Positions 45,930 through 58,344 are shown, numbered from the stretch's first letter. The stretch is 64,000 nucleotides of DNA from Pteria penguin (GCA_035048485.1 CM068581.1:61228893-61292892); one strand, 5' to 3'. The notes: generated by a model from the sequence alone, not told the origin. Numbers and translations are program-made.

Positions 45930-48900
45930 TGTAAGTGATTAACCTGGTGTCGCCAACATGTGGTTATCATGGTGTTGTCATCATGTAAGTGATTATCCTG
46001 GTTTTGCTATCATGTAAGTGATTTTCCTGGTGTCGCCATCATGCGAGAAATTGTCCTGGTGTTGCCATCATGTAAGTGATAATCCTGGTGTCGCCATCAT
46101 GTAAGTGGTTGTCCTGGTGTTGTCATCATGTAAGTGATTGTCCTGATGTCGCCATATGTAAGTGATTGTCCTGGTGTCGTCATCATGTAAGTGATTATCC
46201 TGGTGTCGCCATCATGTAAGTGATTGTCCTGGTGTCACCATCATGTAAGTGATTGTCTTGGTGTCGCCATCATGTAAGTGATTATCCTGGTGTTGTCATC
46301 ATGTAAGTGATTATCCTGGTGTTGCCATCATGTAAGTAATTGTCCTGGTGTCGCCATTATGTGGTTATCATGGTGTCGTCATGTAAGTGATTATCCTGGT
46401 GTCGACATCATGTAAGTGATTGTCCTGGTGTCACCATCATGTAAGTGATTATCCTGGTGTTGTCATCATGTAAGTGATTATCCTGGTGTTGTCATCATGT
46501 AAGTAATTGTCCTGGTGTCGCAATTATGTGGTTATCATGGCGTCGTCATGTAAGTGATTATCCTGGTGTCGACATCATGTAAGTGATTGTCCTGGTGTCG
46601 CTATCATGTAAGGAACTGCCCTGGTGTCACCATCATGTAAGTGATTGTCCTGGTGTCGCCATCATGTAAGTGATTATCCTGGTGTCGAAACCATGTGGTT
46701 ATCATGGCGACGTCATCATGTAAATGATTATCCTGATGTTGCCATCTTGTAAGTGATTGTCCTGGTGTCGCCATTATGTAAGTGATTATCTTGGTGTCGC
46801 TATCATGTAAGTGATTATCCTGGTGTTGTCATCATGTACGTAATTATCCTGGAGTCGCCATCTTGTAAGTGATTGTCCTGGTGTCGCCATCATGTAAGTG
46901 ATTGTCCTGGTTTCGCCATCATGTAAGTGATTATCTTTGTGTTGCCATCATGTAAGTGATTATCCTGGTGTTGCCATCATGTAAGTGATTATCCTGGTGC
47001 TACCATCATATAAATGATTGTCCTGGTGTCGCCATCATGTGGTTATCATGGCGTTGTCATCATGTAAGCGATTATCCTGGGGTGGTTATTATGTGGTTAT
47101 CATGGTATTGAGATCATGTAAGTGATTGTCCTGGTATAGTTATATGTAAGCGATTGTCCTGGTGTCGCCAACATGTAAGTGATTATCCTGGTGTCGCCAT
47201 ATGTAAGCGATTGTCCTGGTGTTGCCATCATGTAAGTGATTATCCTGGTGTCGCCATCATGTAAGTGATTATCAAGGTGTTGCCATCTTGTAAGTGATTA
47301 TACTGTAGTCGCCATCATGTAAGTGTTTAACTTGGTGTTGCCATCATGTAAGTGATTATCCTGGTGTTGCCAAAATGTGGTTATCATGGTGTTGTCATCA
47401 TGTAAGCGATGATCTTGGGGTCGTCATTATGTGGCTATCATGGAGTTGTCATCATGTAAATGATTATCCTGGTGTCGCCATTATGTAAGTGATTATCCTG
47501 GTGTCGCCATCTAGTAAGTGATTGTTCTGGTGTCGCCATTATGTAAGCGATTATCCTGGTGTTGCCATCATGTAAGTAATTATCCTGGAGTCGCCGTCAT
47601 GTAAGTGATTATCCTGGTGTTGCCATCATCTAAGTGATTATCCTGGTGTCGCCAACATGTGGTTATCATGGTGTTGTCATCATGTAAGCGATTATCGTGG
47701 TGTCGTAATTATGTGGGTATCATAGTGTTGTCATAATGTAAGTGATTGTTCTGGTGTCGCCATCATGTAAGTGATAATTCTGGAGTCGCCATCATGTGAG
47801 TGATTATCCTGGTGTCGTCATCATGTTAGTGGTTGTCCTGGTGTTGCCATCTTGTAAGTGATTGTCCTGGTGTCGCCATCATGTATATGATTGTCCTGGT
47901 GTCGACACCCTGTGATTATCATGGTGTCGTTATCATGTAAATGATTATCCTGGTGTTGCCATCTTGTAAGTGATTGTCCTGGTGTCGCCATCATGTAAGT
48001 GATTATCCTGGTGTTGAAATCATGTAAGTGATTATCCTGGTGTCGCCATCATGTGAGTGATTGTCCTGGTGTCGCCATCATGTAAGTGATTATCCTGGTG
48101 TCGACGTGATGTAAGTGATTGTCCTGGTGTCACCATCATGTAAGTGATTATCCTGGTGTTGCCATCATGTAAGTGATTATCCTGGTGTTGCCATCATGTA
48201 AGTGAATATCCTGGTGTCGACACCATGTGGTAATCTTGTGGTTATCATCATGTAAGTGATTGTCTTGGTGTCGCCATCATTTAAGTGATTATCCTGGTGT
48301 CGCCATCATGTAAGTGATTATCCTGGTGTTGTCATCATGTATGTGATTGTCCTGGTGTCGCCATCATGTAAGTGATTATCCTGGTGTCGCCATCATGTAA
48401 GTGATTATCCTGGTGTTGTCATCATGTAAGTGATTGTCCTGGTGTCGCCATCATGTAAGCGATTGTCCTGGTGTCGCCATCATGTAAGTGATTGTCCTGG
48501 TGTCGCCATCATGTAAATGATTATCCTGGTGTCGCCATCATGTAAGTAATTATCCTGGTGTTGCTATCATGTAAGTGATTGTCCTGGTGTCGCTATCATG
48601 TAAGTGATTATCCTGATGTTGCCATCATGTAAGTGATTATCCTGGTGTTGTCATCATATAAGTGATTGTCCTGGTGTCGCCATCATGTAAGCGATTGTGC
48701 TGGTATCGCCATCATGTAAGGAATTGTCCTGTTGTCGCCATCATTTAAGTGATTGTCTCGGTGTCGCCTTGATGATAGTGATTATCATGGTGTTGCTGTC
48801 ATGTAAGTGATTGTCCGGGTGTCGTCATCATGTTAGTGATTATCCTGGTGTCGCCATCATGTAAGTGATTGTCTCGGTGTCACCATCATGTTTTTGATTG

Positions 48901-49165
48901 TCCTGGTGTCGCCATCTTGTTAGCGATTGTCCTGGTGTTGCCATCATGTAAGTGACTATCCTGGTGTCGCCATCATGTAAATGATTGCCCTTGTGTTGTC
49001 ATCATGTGAGTGATTACCCAGGTGTTGCCATCTTGTAAGTGATTATCCTGTTGTTGCCATCTTGTAAGTGATTATCCTGGTGTCGCCACCATGTAAGTGA
49101 TTATTCTAGTGTCGCCATCATGTAAGGGATTATCCTGCTGTCGCCATCATCCAAGTGATTGTCCA
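45930..49165. repeat. 29-bp minisatellite, about 110 units
   Basis: Consensus GTAAGTGATTATCCTGGTGT + CGCCATCAT. Variants include GTC for ATC, TTG for TCG and GTCATCAT. A shorter variant (ATGTGGTTATCATGGTGTCG) recurs irregularly, especially at 46350-47700. No unique spacers are present. Each unit holds a perfect GTAAGT, the 5' splice-site consensus, on the plus strand. Confidence 0.96.
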
Positions 49166-49599
49166 AGTATGGCATATAAAGCAATACACAAACCAGGAAT
49201 TCTTTCAATGCATACATGTATAACGTTTGCATGCAAGGGTTTCCATTAATACAGCCTCAATCCAATCAAACATACCATTCTCAATGTCCGTGCATGCATA
49301 ATCTGAAAATGAACCACAGAAAGAACATGAAGTGTTTTATGAATTTTCTGCAGTAAAACTTGACAAAAGTATGATTGCCTCATTTCAAAGTTTGTTATAA
49401 AACACCGCGCTCACAACGAGCGGTGCAGTGAAGATGGTTTAATAAACTGGAATCAACTTCTTTGTGTACAATAACGAATTACGTAATATCAGGACTACTG
49501 TGAATTACGTGTAAATATACTAAATATGGTTATACAAAGCGTGTAGGGAACACATTGATGTGCTTATAATGCCCAGTTTTTGCATTGAAGTCGCATTAG

Positions 49600-50770
49600 T
49601 ACGGAAGCGTATATGTGCCTCGTTGATTTTGTTTTTCGTTTTTCCAACATCAATATTGGAAATTCCAACTTAAATCTTGGAAATCCAGCTTTTTTGTTTT
49701 ATGTTGATTATGTTTTGAGTATTATTATTATTACGGACCCGTTTATCTGCATGGCCTCTTATCATTCTTTTTTTATGTACGCTGATGACACTTTTTTGTT
49801 ATTTGAAAGTCGTGATATCTTGCTACAACATTAAGATTGACAAGAAGGAGATTGTGCTTTGTAGAAATGGCGGCAGATTAAGTAATGTTGACAAATGGTC
49901 GTATAATAGATCTGTTATTGAAGTTGTCTCCTCTTTCAATTATTGGGGAATGGTCCATAATTACAATCTGAAATGTATTACAACTCAAACTGTCATTGCT
50001 ATGCAGGGTAGGAAATGCGTGTACACTGTTTAAAAATCTGTAATGAAAATGTTTTAAATGTACTAACTAAACTTAATGTGTTTGATACATACGTTTATTG
50101 TATTCTAAATTATTGATAGAAGTATGGGGAAATCACAATGGAAAAGATATAGATAATAAAAGTCCTTTGCAGCCTTGCAGCTAATATTTGGTTATCTAAT
50201 GTTCGTAATATTTTATGTAGTTCTTGGTTTAACGATGTTTGGAATGATCAAGGTGTGTGTAATGAAATATATTTTTTTCATTCATTTTGAAACAACGTCT
50301 TACAGATATTATTATTATTATTTTTTTTTTTTGTCTACAGGAGAGGATATTTTTTTCTCTTTCACCAAAGTGTTTGCTGTATAAATACCTGCTAGATTAT
50401 CTTTCAATTCGGTATTATTTCGTACATCTGTACCAGATAATTTGAATGCATTTATATCTAAGTTTACGTTGTCTTCACATAAACTTGATATTGAAAAAGT
50501 CGCTATAATAGGGTAGAAAGATATAAAAGAGTATGCCATTTTTGTAATCATGAACAAGTTTCGTTTTGTACATGTATGTCCTTTGTATATTGATATTCGG
50601 AAATTGTTGCGGAACACTAATTGTATAAGTGTGAAGATTGTATTATATGCGATATTGGTTGAATCTCGGGCGTATATTGTTTGTATATGTATATATATAT
50701 ATCACATTTTTTTCCGAAAATTTAGAGAATATTGAAATCAAAATCATAATAAAACTTGAACTAACGGCTC
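49600..50770 (+). pseudogene. LINE remnant with RT catalytic YADD and C-terminal zinc-ribbon region
   Basis: The plus strand encodes YADDTFLLF (YADD at 49778-49789), the reverse-transcriptase active site. Then comes RNGGRLSNVDKW...SFNYWGMV at about 49865-49960, the next conserved block. After that are weaker NVRNILCSSWFNDVWNDQG (about 50195-50250), CHFC and CPLYIDIRKL (about 50530-50610) pieces of the zinc-ribbon-like end. AATAAA at 50749 could be its polyadenylation signal. Several frameshifts and stops are present. The pattern is that of invertebrate jockey/L1-like non-LTR elements, with the 5' part missing. Confidence 0.75.
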
Positions 50771-51780
50771 GACAGAGTTAGGGTTTGATCACATCATCCC
50801 ACTTTCGTTTTCAATGATAATGAGAGAAATATGCCAACCTGAGAAATTAAGATTTATATGTAAAATATGAATACAGGGTGAGCGAATACTTCACGCCTTT
50901 TCCAGAAAAAAAGGGGGAGGGGCATAATTTGTATGTAGAGAACAGAGTTCAAAATTGTATAGTTTTTGTGTTTTAGGTGGTGAAAAAGCCTAATCCCAAA
51001 ATAGTTTTTCCTGATGGATGTATTTTGATAATAATTTGTTGTCATTTTGAGTTACCTCTCCGACAATAGTTGTTTTTTTTTTTTTCGTGCCAGAAAGAAA
51101 TGGGTAGTTTCTCCCTGTGGTTTATTTTATCTCCAATTCTAGTACTTATTTATAATGTGAATATTCTGTCGTATTTTGTGAAATTGATAAATTGATAAAT
51201 TTAGTGAAGAAACACTTCAATAAACACCTTTACACGAAAGGAATAGAAATTAATGAAAATAACATTCCTTTGCATACTTGTTGGATCCGGATCTTATTGA
51301 CCATTTTGACTGTGACTCATGATAATTAAAATGTATACAATGAAGATCGGTAGAAAATGCTTAAGATTGATCTCTCGCAATTTGATATAAGGAACTCGAT
51401 CGCAAAAAGTCATCTTAATGGTGCAGAATATTAAGGCAGTCCCTCTTTTTTCCTTACTCCATCTCTGTCTTTTCTTCCCATCAGATTGAAATATAAATAT
51501 GCAAGCATGTGCATTAAGTCGATTATAGCTTTGATAAATCTATGCCAAAATATAGCAACATAATCTATTTTTCTAAAATCCCCACTCCGCACCTGGTCTT
51601 TTTCGTAGATCTGTAGTACAACTTGTCCATTCTCCCAAAACGAAATGCTACTTTTACATAGTGTTTATATTATAATAATGTTTTCTGGTTTTATAAATTG
51701 ATCGAATGTACGTCACTCGATGATTAGTTCACGTATATGATGTCATGCCCATCTGCCTGATATATTGCATAAGAAGTTAT
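50771..51780. other. intergenic stretch, no gene recognised
   Basis: AT-rich, with a poly-T run near 51070. No coding frame or repeat unit was identified. Confidence 0.35.
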
Positions 51781-51784
51781 ACCT

Positions 51785-51840
51785 TTGCAACGGACCCCAC
51801 ACGAAGCAGTGAGGAATCTTTCTTATTTGGCCTCGGACTA
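51785..51840 (-). mobile_element. SINE central-domain relic
   Basis: CGGACCCCACACGAAGCAGT + GAGGAATCTTT is the reverse complement of the conserved SINE block (AAAGATCCCTCACTGCTTCG, GGTGGGTCCG). The piece following it (TTGGCCTCGGA) also fits the CCGAGGCC block. Confidence 0.65.
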
Positions 51841-52039
51841 GTTTGACTCAATGGAAATGTTTGATTTTGGTCATGTGACTGACTTACAAATTCTTGTGTA
51901 GAGTCAGTCGTAAAAATTTGTACGGCAATGACGGACAAGCAAAATGGCGGTAGAAATCATTATGTCTGATGTCTGTCTGTAATGTCTGATGTCTGTCTAT
52001 AATGCCTTAAAATTGTCCTCGACCAAATAGAAAAAAAAT

Positions 52040-52128
52040 ATTAGGTTTGTTACTGACCTTACACGGTATAGAGAGCGAGTCTTTATCAACCCGACATATT
52101 TCCGTGTAAGGTCAGTAACAAACCTAAT
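52040..52128. repeat. perfect 27-bp inverted repeat (hairpin)
   Basis: The left arm 52040-52066 starts ATTAGGTTTGTTACTGACCT and the right arm 52102-52128 ends CAGTAACAAACCTAAT. The arms are exact reverse complements over 27 bp with a 35-base loop. No target-site duplication was found. Perfect arms in a region full of decayed repeats suggest a young insertion or a constrained structure. Confidence 0.92.
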
Positions 52129-52144
52129 AACTAATAATGTATTG

Positions 52145-52275
52145 TGCCTACCTAACATAACTGTTATCTGGTTTTATAGATAAGAATAAGACATAACTGC
52201 TGTCTGGTTTATAAGCACGAGTATGACACAACTCATATCTGGTTTTATAAGTAAGAATATCACAGAATTAGTATC
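52145..52275. repeat. three-copy ~45-bp tandem repeat
   Basis: TATCTGGTTTTATAGATAAG, TGTCTGGTTTATAAGCACGA and TATCTGGTTTTATAAGTAAG recur about every 45 bp, each followed by an ACATAACT / ACACAACT piece. Confidence 0.75.
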
Positions 52276-52279
52276 TGGT

Positions 52280-52425
52280 CTGCGTCTCAAGCTCAAGCTC
52301 AATCTCAAACTCAAATAATTTTGCTCAGCTGAGATTTGTGAAAAAAAACCCCGCGTCCTACGAAACAACTTTGAGTTCAGCTCAGCTGAGCTGAAAAGCT
52401 GAGCAAATTGTCACTGTTGTAAGCG
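52280..52425. mobile_element. foldback element with AGCTCAGCTGAGCT core
   Basis: TTTTGCTCAGCTGAGA (about 52319) and AAAAGCTGAGCAAATT (about 52393) are inverted partners, with CAGCTCAGCTGAGCTG inside. A CTCAAGCTCAAGCTCAATCTC run precedes it. Short non-coding MITE-like element. Confidence 0.6.
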
Positions 52426-52799
52426 GCCTTGCCTACTTTCGTTTTCCATGAAGATAAGTAAAGAAATAAATTTTGGACATCATTTCCGTGCCTTTATTGT
52501 TTTTTGTTTTTGAGTTTTCACAACTCCTGTGTCAGATTTCAATTCTATTTACAAAATCAGGTGCACCTTCATTTATAAACATTTTCTTTGATAATTAAAT
52601 CTTGATTTTTGACGGTGAACCCCGGTACACTGCTCATCTGAATGACAGTGTTCCGTTATCTATCTCATTTTCTTAATGTCATGTTTAAAGTTTAAAAAAA
52701 TTTTCCAACGATTTAATGTATCTTTCACACAATAACACCACTGGTTTGTCTCTTTTTCCCTATTTCATTCAATATGACCAATACTCAAATACATTGACA

Positions 52800-53950
52800 A
52801 AACGTTCATAGATAAACAAATCTGAATGCAAAACTGAAAACCATGAAAAAGACCAAGGTCAAAAGTAATAGCACCAGATGAAAGCTCTCGTGATATGAAA
52901 TCCACATGTGAAATATCAAACATACATATACGCGTACATAGACAGGAGACATAATATACACAGAGATATTATGCAGTAGGGGAATCCCCCTCCCCCTACT
53001 TCTCTAGACATAGCCCCAAACACAGCTCGCCGGTACAGAATAATATCATCTCAAAGACTTTAAAATTAAGATTTATAGGACTGTAATGTGTTTTGATATT
53101 AAAGAAAACCATGAAAAAGACCAAGGTCAAAAGTAATAGCACCAAATGAAAGTTTTCGTGATATTGAGTCCACATGTGAAATATCATAGTCGTATCTCTA
53201 ATGGTTGAAAAGATGGCCAAAGTTAAAGGTTATGAAAAGCAGGGCAATGTCCAAGTTACGGTCACAAGGTCAAAAGTGATATCATCAAATGAAAGTTCTG
53301 GTAATGAGCAGTCTACATGTCAAATATCAAAGTCCTATCTCTAATAGTTCAAAAGATATAGCCATAATTATAGATTTTGAAAAGCAGATCAAAGTCCAAG
53401 GTCATGATCCCAAGGTCAACAGATATGTCAACAAATGAAAGTTCTGGTCATAAGAAATTTGCATGTGAAATACCAAAGCTATATCTCTAATGGTTGTAAA
53501 GATAGCCAAAGTTAAAAGTTATGAAAAGCAGGTCAAAGTCCAAGGTTAAGGTCACAAGGTTAAGAGTGATGACATCAAATAAAAGCTTTCGTAATGAGAA
53601 ATCTACAAGTCAAATATCAAAGAAAGTCCTATCTCTAATGGTTCAAAAGATATAATCCAGGTTTAATTTTTTGAAAAGTGGGTCAAATTCCAAAGTCAAG
53701 GTCAAAAGTGATGGTATCAAATGAAAGCTCTCTAGTTAAATATTAAAGTTATATCTCTAATGGTTCAGAAGATATAGCTTAGGTTAAAATATTTTGAACA
53801 GTAGGTCAAAATCCAAGGTCAAGGTCACGAGGTCAAAAGCGATGGCTCCAAATTAAATCTCTGTCATGAGGAATCCACTTATGAAATAACTTAAGTCCTC
53901 TCACTTATGGTTATAAAGTTACAGCCCAGGTTAAAGTTTTTCGTACGGGT
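52800..53950 (-). repeat. tandem AGGTCA-rich dispersed repeat (about six units)
   Basis: Units of about 150-190 bp contain, on the plus strand, CCAAGGTCA.GGTCA.AAGGTCAAAAGTGAT, CAAATGAAAG, TGTGAAATATCAAAG and ATCTCTAATGGTT. These are the reverse complement of the core units at 24490-25080. Two longer segments (52840-52900 and 53105-53160) are nearly identical to each other. No hairpin end was found, so the element is incomplete. Confidence 0.7.
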
Positions 53951-53999
53951 GACGCCAAGGGTATGCCATTAGCTCCCCGCACATTAATCCCGGCGAAGT

Positions 54000-54633
54000 A
54001 AACAAATTTTAAAACATTACGGACATAATCTATATATTAGCATTTGTATTGCTATAAAGCTCGATTTCATACCGCTGAGATAAAGAACTATACTACTTCA
54101 TGCTCTCTCTAAATATGCATTCACTCTCTTGTTTAATATAATCAAGGGTAGAGAAGGTTGTGATCCACGCCTCGAGCTCCATGGTGGCAGAAGTAATGAA
54201 ACAGTGAAATAAATGTATTCCCGTTATCCCTCCAAACATTAACAACAATTGATCATATAGTTCTCAAAGATAGTTTATGTTTAACGTAACCCTACGACGG
54301 AAGATGCGTTACGCAGGACATACTACAAGGGATGGTGAACATTCGGAATAGGTCGTCCGAGTGTCTCAGGTGACATTAAAAGCGCATGTGTTAATTAGTA
54401 TAGATATAATGGATAGCATGAACTCAATCACACTAGATCTATTTTAAATGCATATTGTCCGTCTGTGCATCTATCAGTATTATATATTTATGTCACTGCT
54501 AAACAATGAACTGGAAATAAGTGCCCGTCCATTACCGTATCCCTCCATCAATCTGCACCCTTTTTTCTGTCATTACGTCATGTACATGGTTAAAGAATGA
54601 TGATACAAGTATATTACAGTATATATGCTGGTA
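54000..54633. other. intergenic stretch, no gene recognised
   Basis: Nothing identifiable beyond AT-rich unique sequence. Confidence 0.35.
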
Positions 54634-54823
54634 CTTATCAAGAGGGTTGTTGGTTGGTTGATTGGTGTTTTACGTCGCTTTCAACAATATTTCAGTTATA
54701 TCGCGACATGGAAGCAGGAGGTAACCAACCTCTTAAATATAGTGGCGCAATCTGGGAATCGAACCCGGATCGCAAGCCAATCGCTTAACCACCACACCAA
54801 GCCTGCCCCTCTTATCAAGAGGG
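54634..54823 (-). mobile_element. complete SINE with 13-bp target-site duplication
   Basis: The body 54647-54810 reads on the minus strand GGGGCAGGCTTGGTGTGGTG, then B-box GGTTCGATTCCC, then GAGGTTGGTTACCTCCTGCT and a CCAACCAACAACC tail. CTTATCAAGAGGG stands at both ends (54634-54646 and 54811-54823), a perfect duplication. It belongs to the same family as 25748-25919. Perfect flanks imply a recent insertion. Confidence 0.92.
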
Positions 54824-54829
54824 AAATAT

Positions 54830-56230
54830 GGTTTTTGACTTTGGATCAAGGTCACACTTAATGAAAATCGAAGGTTCATCGGGGTTGATGAGAGGTCAAT
54901 AGATCAAGGGCCGTGCAAAGTGAATAATTCTTTATATTCACTGAAATGTATGGACACAGAATGATTTCTCAATTTTTTATTATGTATTTTTAATGCACAT
55001 GTCCGCTTACATTTAAGAAGAGGAGATCCCTTTTGATTTTAGAGTTAAAAGACCAGCGGTCAAGGTCAATATTTTTATAAATAGAAAATACCTTAGCTGG
55101 GACACATGATTCAGAAATATGATGTAATGTTACGAATTTGATGCTTAATGGTAAAATATCGCTATTGTCACTATTACTACAATACATCATTATATTAAGG
55201 ATGTATAACCCTCTCCATTTTATACAATGGTTATAAATGTATCGGATTTAGTTTATGCAATATTTAGTTTACTAAACGATGGTTTTATTCATGAAATCCT
55301 TAAATGATTGCCCTAGCAAACAGTTGATTGTTTTGACATTTCTTTTATTATAGTATTACATTTTATCAAAAATTTTGGAAAATGGATTTGACAACAGTGA
55401 AAAACGTACTAGTGACGAAATGGTGAACATTAGGTGATATAACATGTGGCATAGTACATGTATATTCTAGCGTAACTGAAGCTCTAACTGCCAGGTTTCA
55501 GTTTCTTACAACGTAACTTTATCACTTTGAAACTTGGCATTGAAGCAGGGCTTGTTTCCCACTGTAGTGTGCGATTGAATGAATTTTCAGAAGTCTTTAT
55601 ATCTACGTAACTTTTCATACACAGTCTATCAATTGATTCTTATATATAATATATACTAGCGAAAACAGCACACTAAAATTTAAATGAAAACATCAAAGAG
55701 AAAACAGAAGACATCTGACCAAGCTATATGCCACAAAACATCAAGGACATGCACATAAACAAGATAATAGTAAAAAGCACAGAAAAAGTATTCTTTGGTC
55801 GCCATTTATTCTTAAAGGCATAAATAGATATTCTAGACGCTTGTTTGAGTACTCAGATTGTTAAATATCGCTTTCGATTTGCCTTGATGGCCACAGAGCG
55901 CTTTTCTGGAGTTTCGGGTCTAAGCGACACGTTGTTAGCGCTCGATTAGAGTTTCTTGTATTCATTGTCAGTCTTCAATGTATTGAAACAGAGAAAAACA
56001 TTGTTTTTTGGAATAAAAACGATAAGGGGGCAGTTGTTCTAAACTTTAACCTCTCGTTAAGGTAACCAGTGGTTACAGTTTGAGAGACAATTGATTTCAT
56101 TTTTAAGTTTTTCTGTATAAAAATCTAAATTACTTTACCAAGCTTGTTTCATATGCTACAAATCAATACACAGATTAAGTCTTAAAGTCTTCTCATTGCA
56201 AAGATATAGTCAGGTGAAATTAAACCATTG
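54830..56230. other. intergenic stretch, no gene recognised
   Basis: A few AAGGTCAA-like hexamers lie near 54845-54905 and 55057-55070 and may be a worn relative of the dispersed AGGTCA family. Otherwise unassigned. Confidence 0.35.
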
Positions 56231-56269
56231 GCTAGCTTAACCAATGGTTAAAGTTTCGAACAAAGGCCC

Positions 56270-56960
56270 CCAGGACGCCCGCGTGTGACGTCACGTCGGC
56301 AAGATACGTATATAGGACGTCACATTTGCGCAATCGATTACAATCGGCTTCTTTGACAGTTAGAAGCATCCCTGGGCATCGAAGGATAAATCTTTGCACC
56401 ATAAAGAACAGATTGCGAGAGGACAGCATCCGTTCTCGATAGCATGTTATTCGTCCTGTTCTGCTCATGCGTCACCGTGTTGCCAGGCTAGCGTGGTGTA
56501 GGAGGCAACGGCCTTTCAATAACAGAGATTGGGCGGAATCTCTGTTTACCGAGGGGTTCAGATATCATTCCGACAGCAGTGACGGTCGTGTTCTGGCTTC
56601 CCTTTGTGCCTGAAATGGTTACATTGACACATGCGTTATTCAGCGCTGCCAATTTGGCGGAGGAAGCGTTATGGTCTTGGGCGGAATTACAACACATGGA
56701 AGGACCCCTTTGGTGATAGGGGAGAGTTTAAACGGGGCACGCTAATGTGACGAGATTGTACGTCAGCATGCCATTCCGTTCATTCACAACTATCAGCGTA
56801 ACGTCATTCTGCAGTGGGACAACGCGTTACCGCACACTGCACGCGTTGTTATTGACTCTCTATACACAAAGAACATGAATGGTGAATTTGCTACCCTGGC
56901 CTGCAATGTCACCGGATTTATCGCCTATACGGATGAAATGGAACGACATCTATGTTAAGA
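56270..56960 (+). pseudogene. Tc1-like transposase remnant
   Basis: Plus-strand pieces appear in the expected order: VTSRQDTYIG (about 56286-56315), DWAESLF (about 56527), FRYHSDSSDGRV (about 56558), QFGGGSVMVLGGI (about 56650), TPLVIGESLNG, and WDNALPHTARV (catalytic Asp codon 56818-56820). The final NPIE block is decayed. Several frame changes occur. It is a separate, less truncated copy than the one at 330-860. Confidence 0.82.
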
Positions 56961-57025
56961 GCCATAATGCACATTATTCGTGATTTGATTTTTGGATTGA
57001 AAGACACTGCATTATATTTAATAAT

Positions 57026-57469
57026 CAGGGTCGTAGCTGCCTATACGCCAGCACGCCATGGCGTGCACATCACGGGGACAAAAACAATTAAGGTGTGACT
57101 CAAAGACATCCATATCATATGACAACTCGTAACTGTCAAATCAATTTGTGAAAGCATTAATCTTCAAAGTTCTCAAAATTAAAAAGACTTTAATGTTAAG
57201 AGGTAGATTCAAGTTCAGCTTTTATTGTGTTCGACATATATTCTTCAATATTAAACGTCATTTCTTATTAAAAGAATAGTTTCAATGTTATCAAGATGTA
57301 GTCCAGAAAGCACGACTTTGCATAGAATTTCACAAAATTTTCTCGGGGGAGACCCGGCGTCGAACCCCCACTTGCAAGAGAGGGTAATCCCATCCCCCTC
57401 TCAGAGCTGCGCCCGCCTCGTGAGAAGCTTTCTTTGCGTGCATATTGAATATTTCTAGCTACGCCCCTG
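57026..57469. mobile_element. hAT-like MITE, 444 bp
   Basis: The left end CAGGGTCGTAGCTGCC and the reverse complement of the right end, CAGGGGCGTAGCTAGA, are inverted repeats of a kind common in marine invertebrate genomes. The flanks share only ATAAT, so the duplication is decayed. Its right third holds G/C-rich stretches (GGGGGAGACCCGGCGTCGAA). Confidence 0.65.
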
Positions 57470-57828
57470 ATAATGATATACACAATGCAACATAATATTT
57501 TGTATATGAATTTATAAATCAAATAATTAAACTACACAGTTTCTTTTCTTTCCTTTTTTCCGCTAGTATATGTATATATAATCTAAACGGGACATTTTCA
57601 AATAGAACTTGGTAGTGTTGGTCAAAGAAAGAGCAATAACCCAATTTGTAACTCTCAGTATGTTTGCATGATTTTTGTTTTGGATTTTTTTGGGGGGTGG
57701 GGTGTTTTTTTATTATTGTTGTTTTTCATTTCGTTCTTAAGTTTTTTTTTCTTATTACTTATATACTTCTCAGGGAAAATAGGACAACATTTTAGTACTA
57801 CTATTTTAGTTTGCATTCTAACTCATCT

Positions 57829-58133
57829 TTAAACAAGTATTGAAGCCGGCGTGGCCTAGTGGTATCGCGTCGGACTCCTGATCGGGAGGCCGGGGTTCGA
57901 GTCCCGCTCTGGTCATGCCGGTGTCATGTCTTTTGGACGAGACAGTAAAAACCGAGGCCCCGTGTCGTGGTATGCATGGCACGTTAAAGATCCCTCACTG
58001 CTTCGGGTGGGTCCGTTGCAAAGGTCAAAATTTGGATGCCCCGCATCAGGCAGATGCCGTCACCATATACGTGAAATATTCGTGGTGTGACGTAAAACAA
58101 AAATCAATCAATCAATCAATTAAACAAGTATTG
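57829..58133 (+). mobile_element. complete tRNA-headed SINE with 14-bp target-site duplication
   Basis: The body 57843-58119 has a tRNA-like head (AGCCGGCGTGGCCTAGTGG, B box GGTTCGAGTCCC, closing CATGCCGG). The central domain follows (GGACGAGACAGTAAAAACCG, GGCACGTTAAAGATCCCTCA, CTGCTTCGGGTGGGTCCGTT), then the 3' part GTCACCATATACGTGAAATA and an ATCA-type tail. TTAAACAAGTATTG stands at 57829-57842 and 58120-58133. The conserved middle recurs in at least eight other places here and fits the Meta-type (BivaMD-like) SINE superfamily of molluscs; that name is from memory. The mid-SINE open frame is not a gene. Confidence 0.93.
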
Positions 58134-58344
58134 CAATCTCCATATACGTGTATGCTATTACATGCCCTTGCCCCGTGTAGAATTACTGGACTTACAAAAT
58201 ACAGATTTGTATATATTAAACGTGTACGTGATTTTCTTTTTGTGAGGAGTCTCGACCTGTGGATAAGTGGGTATCACTGTGACATTGCCGTCTTTTATTT
58301 TCGTATTTAACATAAAATAGGCATAGTGTCCCCTTTTTATGCAT

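Noticed and set aside
57843..57920. tRNA gene
   Set aside because: An acceptor-like stem exists, but the sequence continues directly into the SINE central domain and is bounded by a target-site duplication.
57915..58310. 131-codon plus-strand frame
   Set aside because: Covers the SINE and its tail; no protein resemblance.
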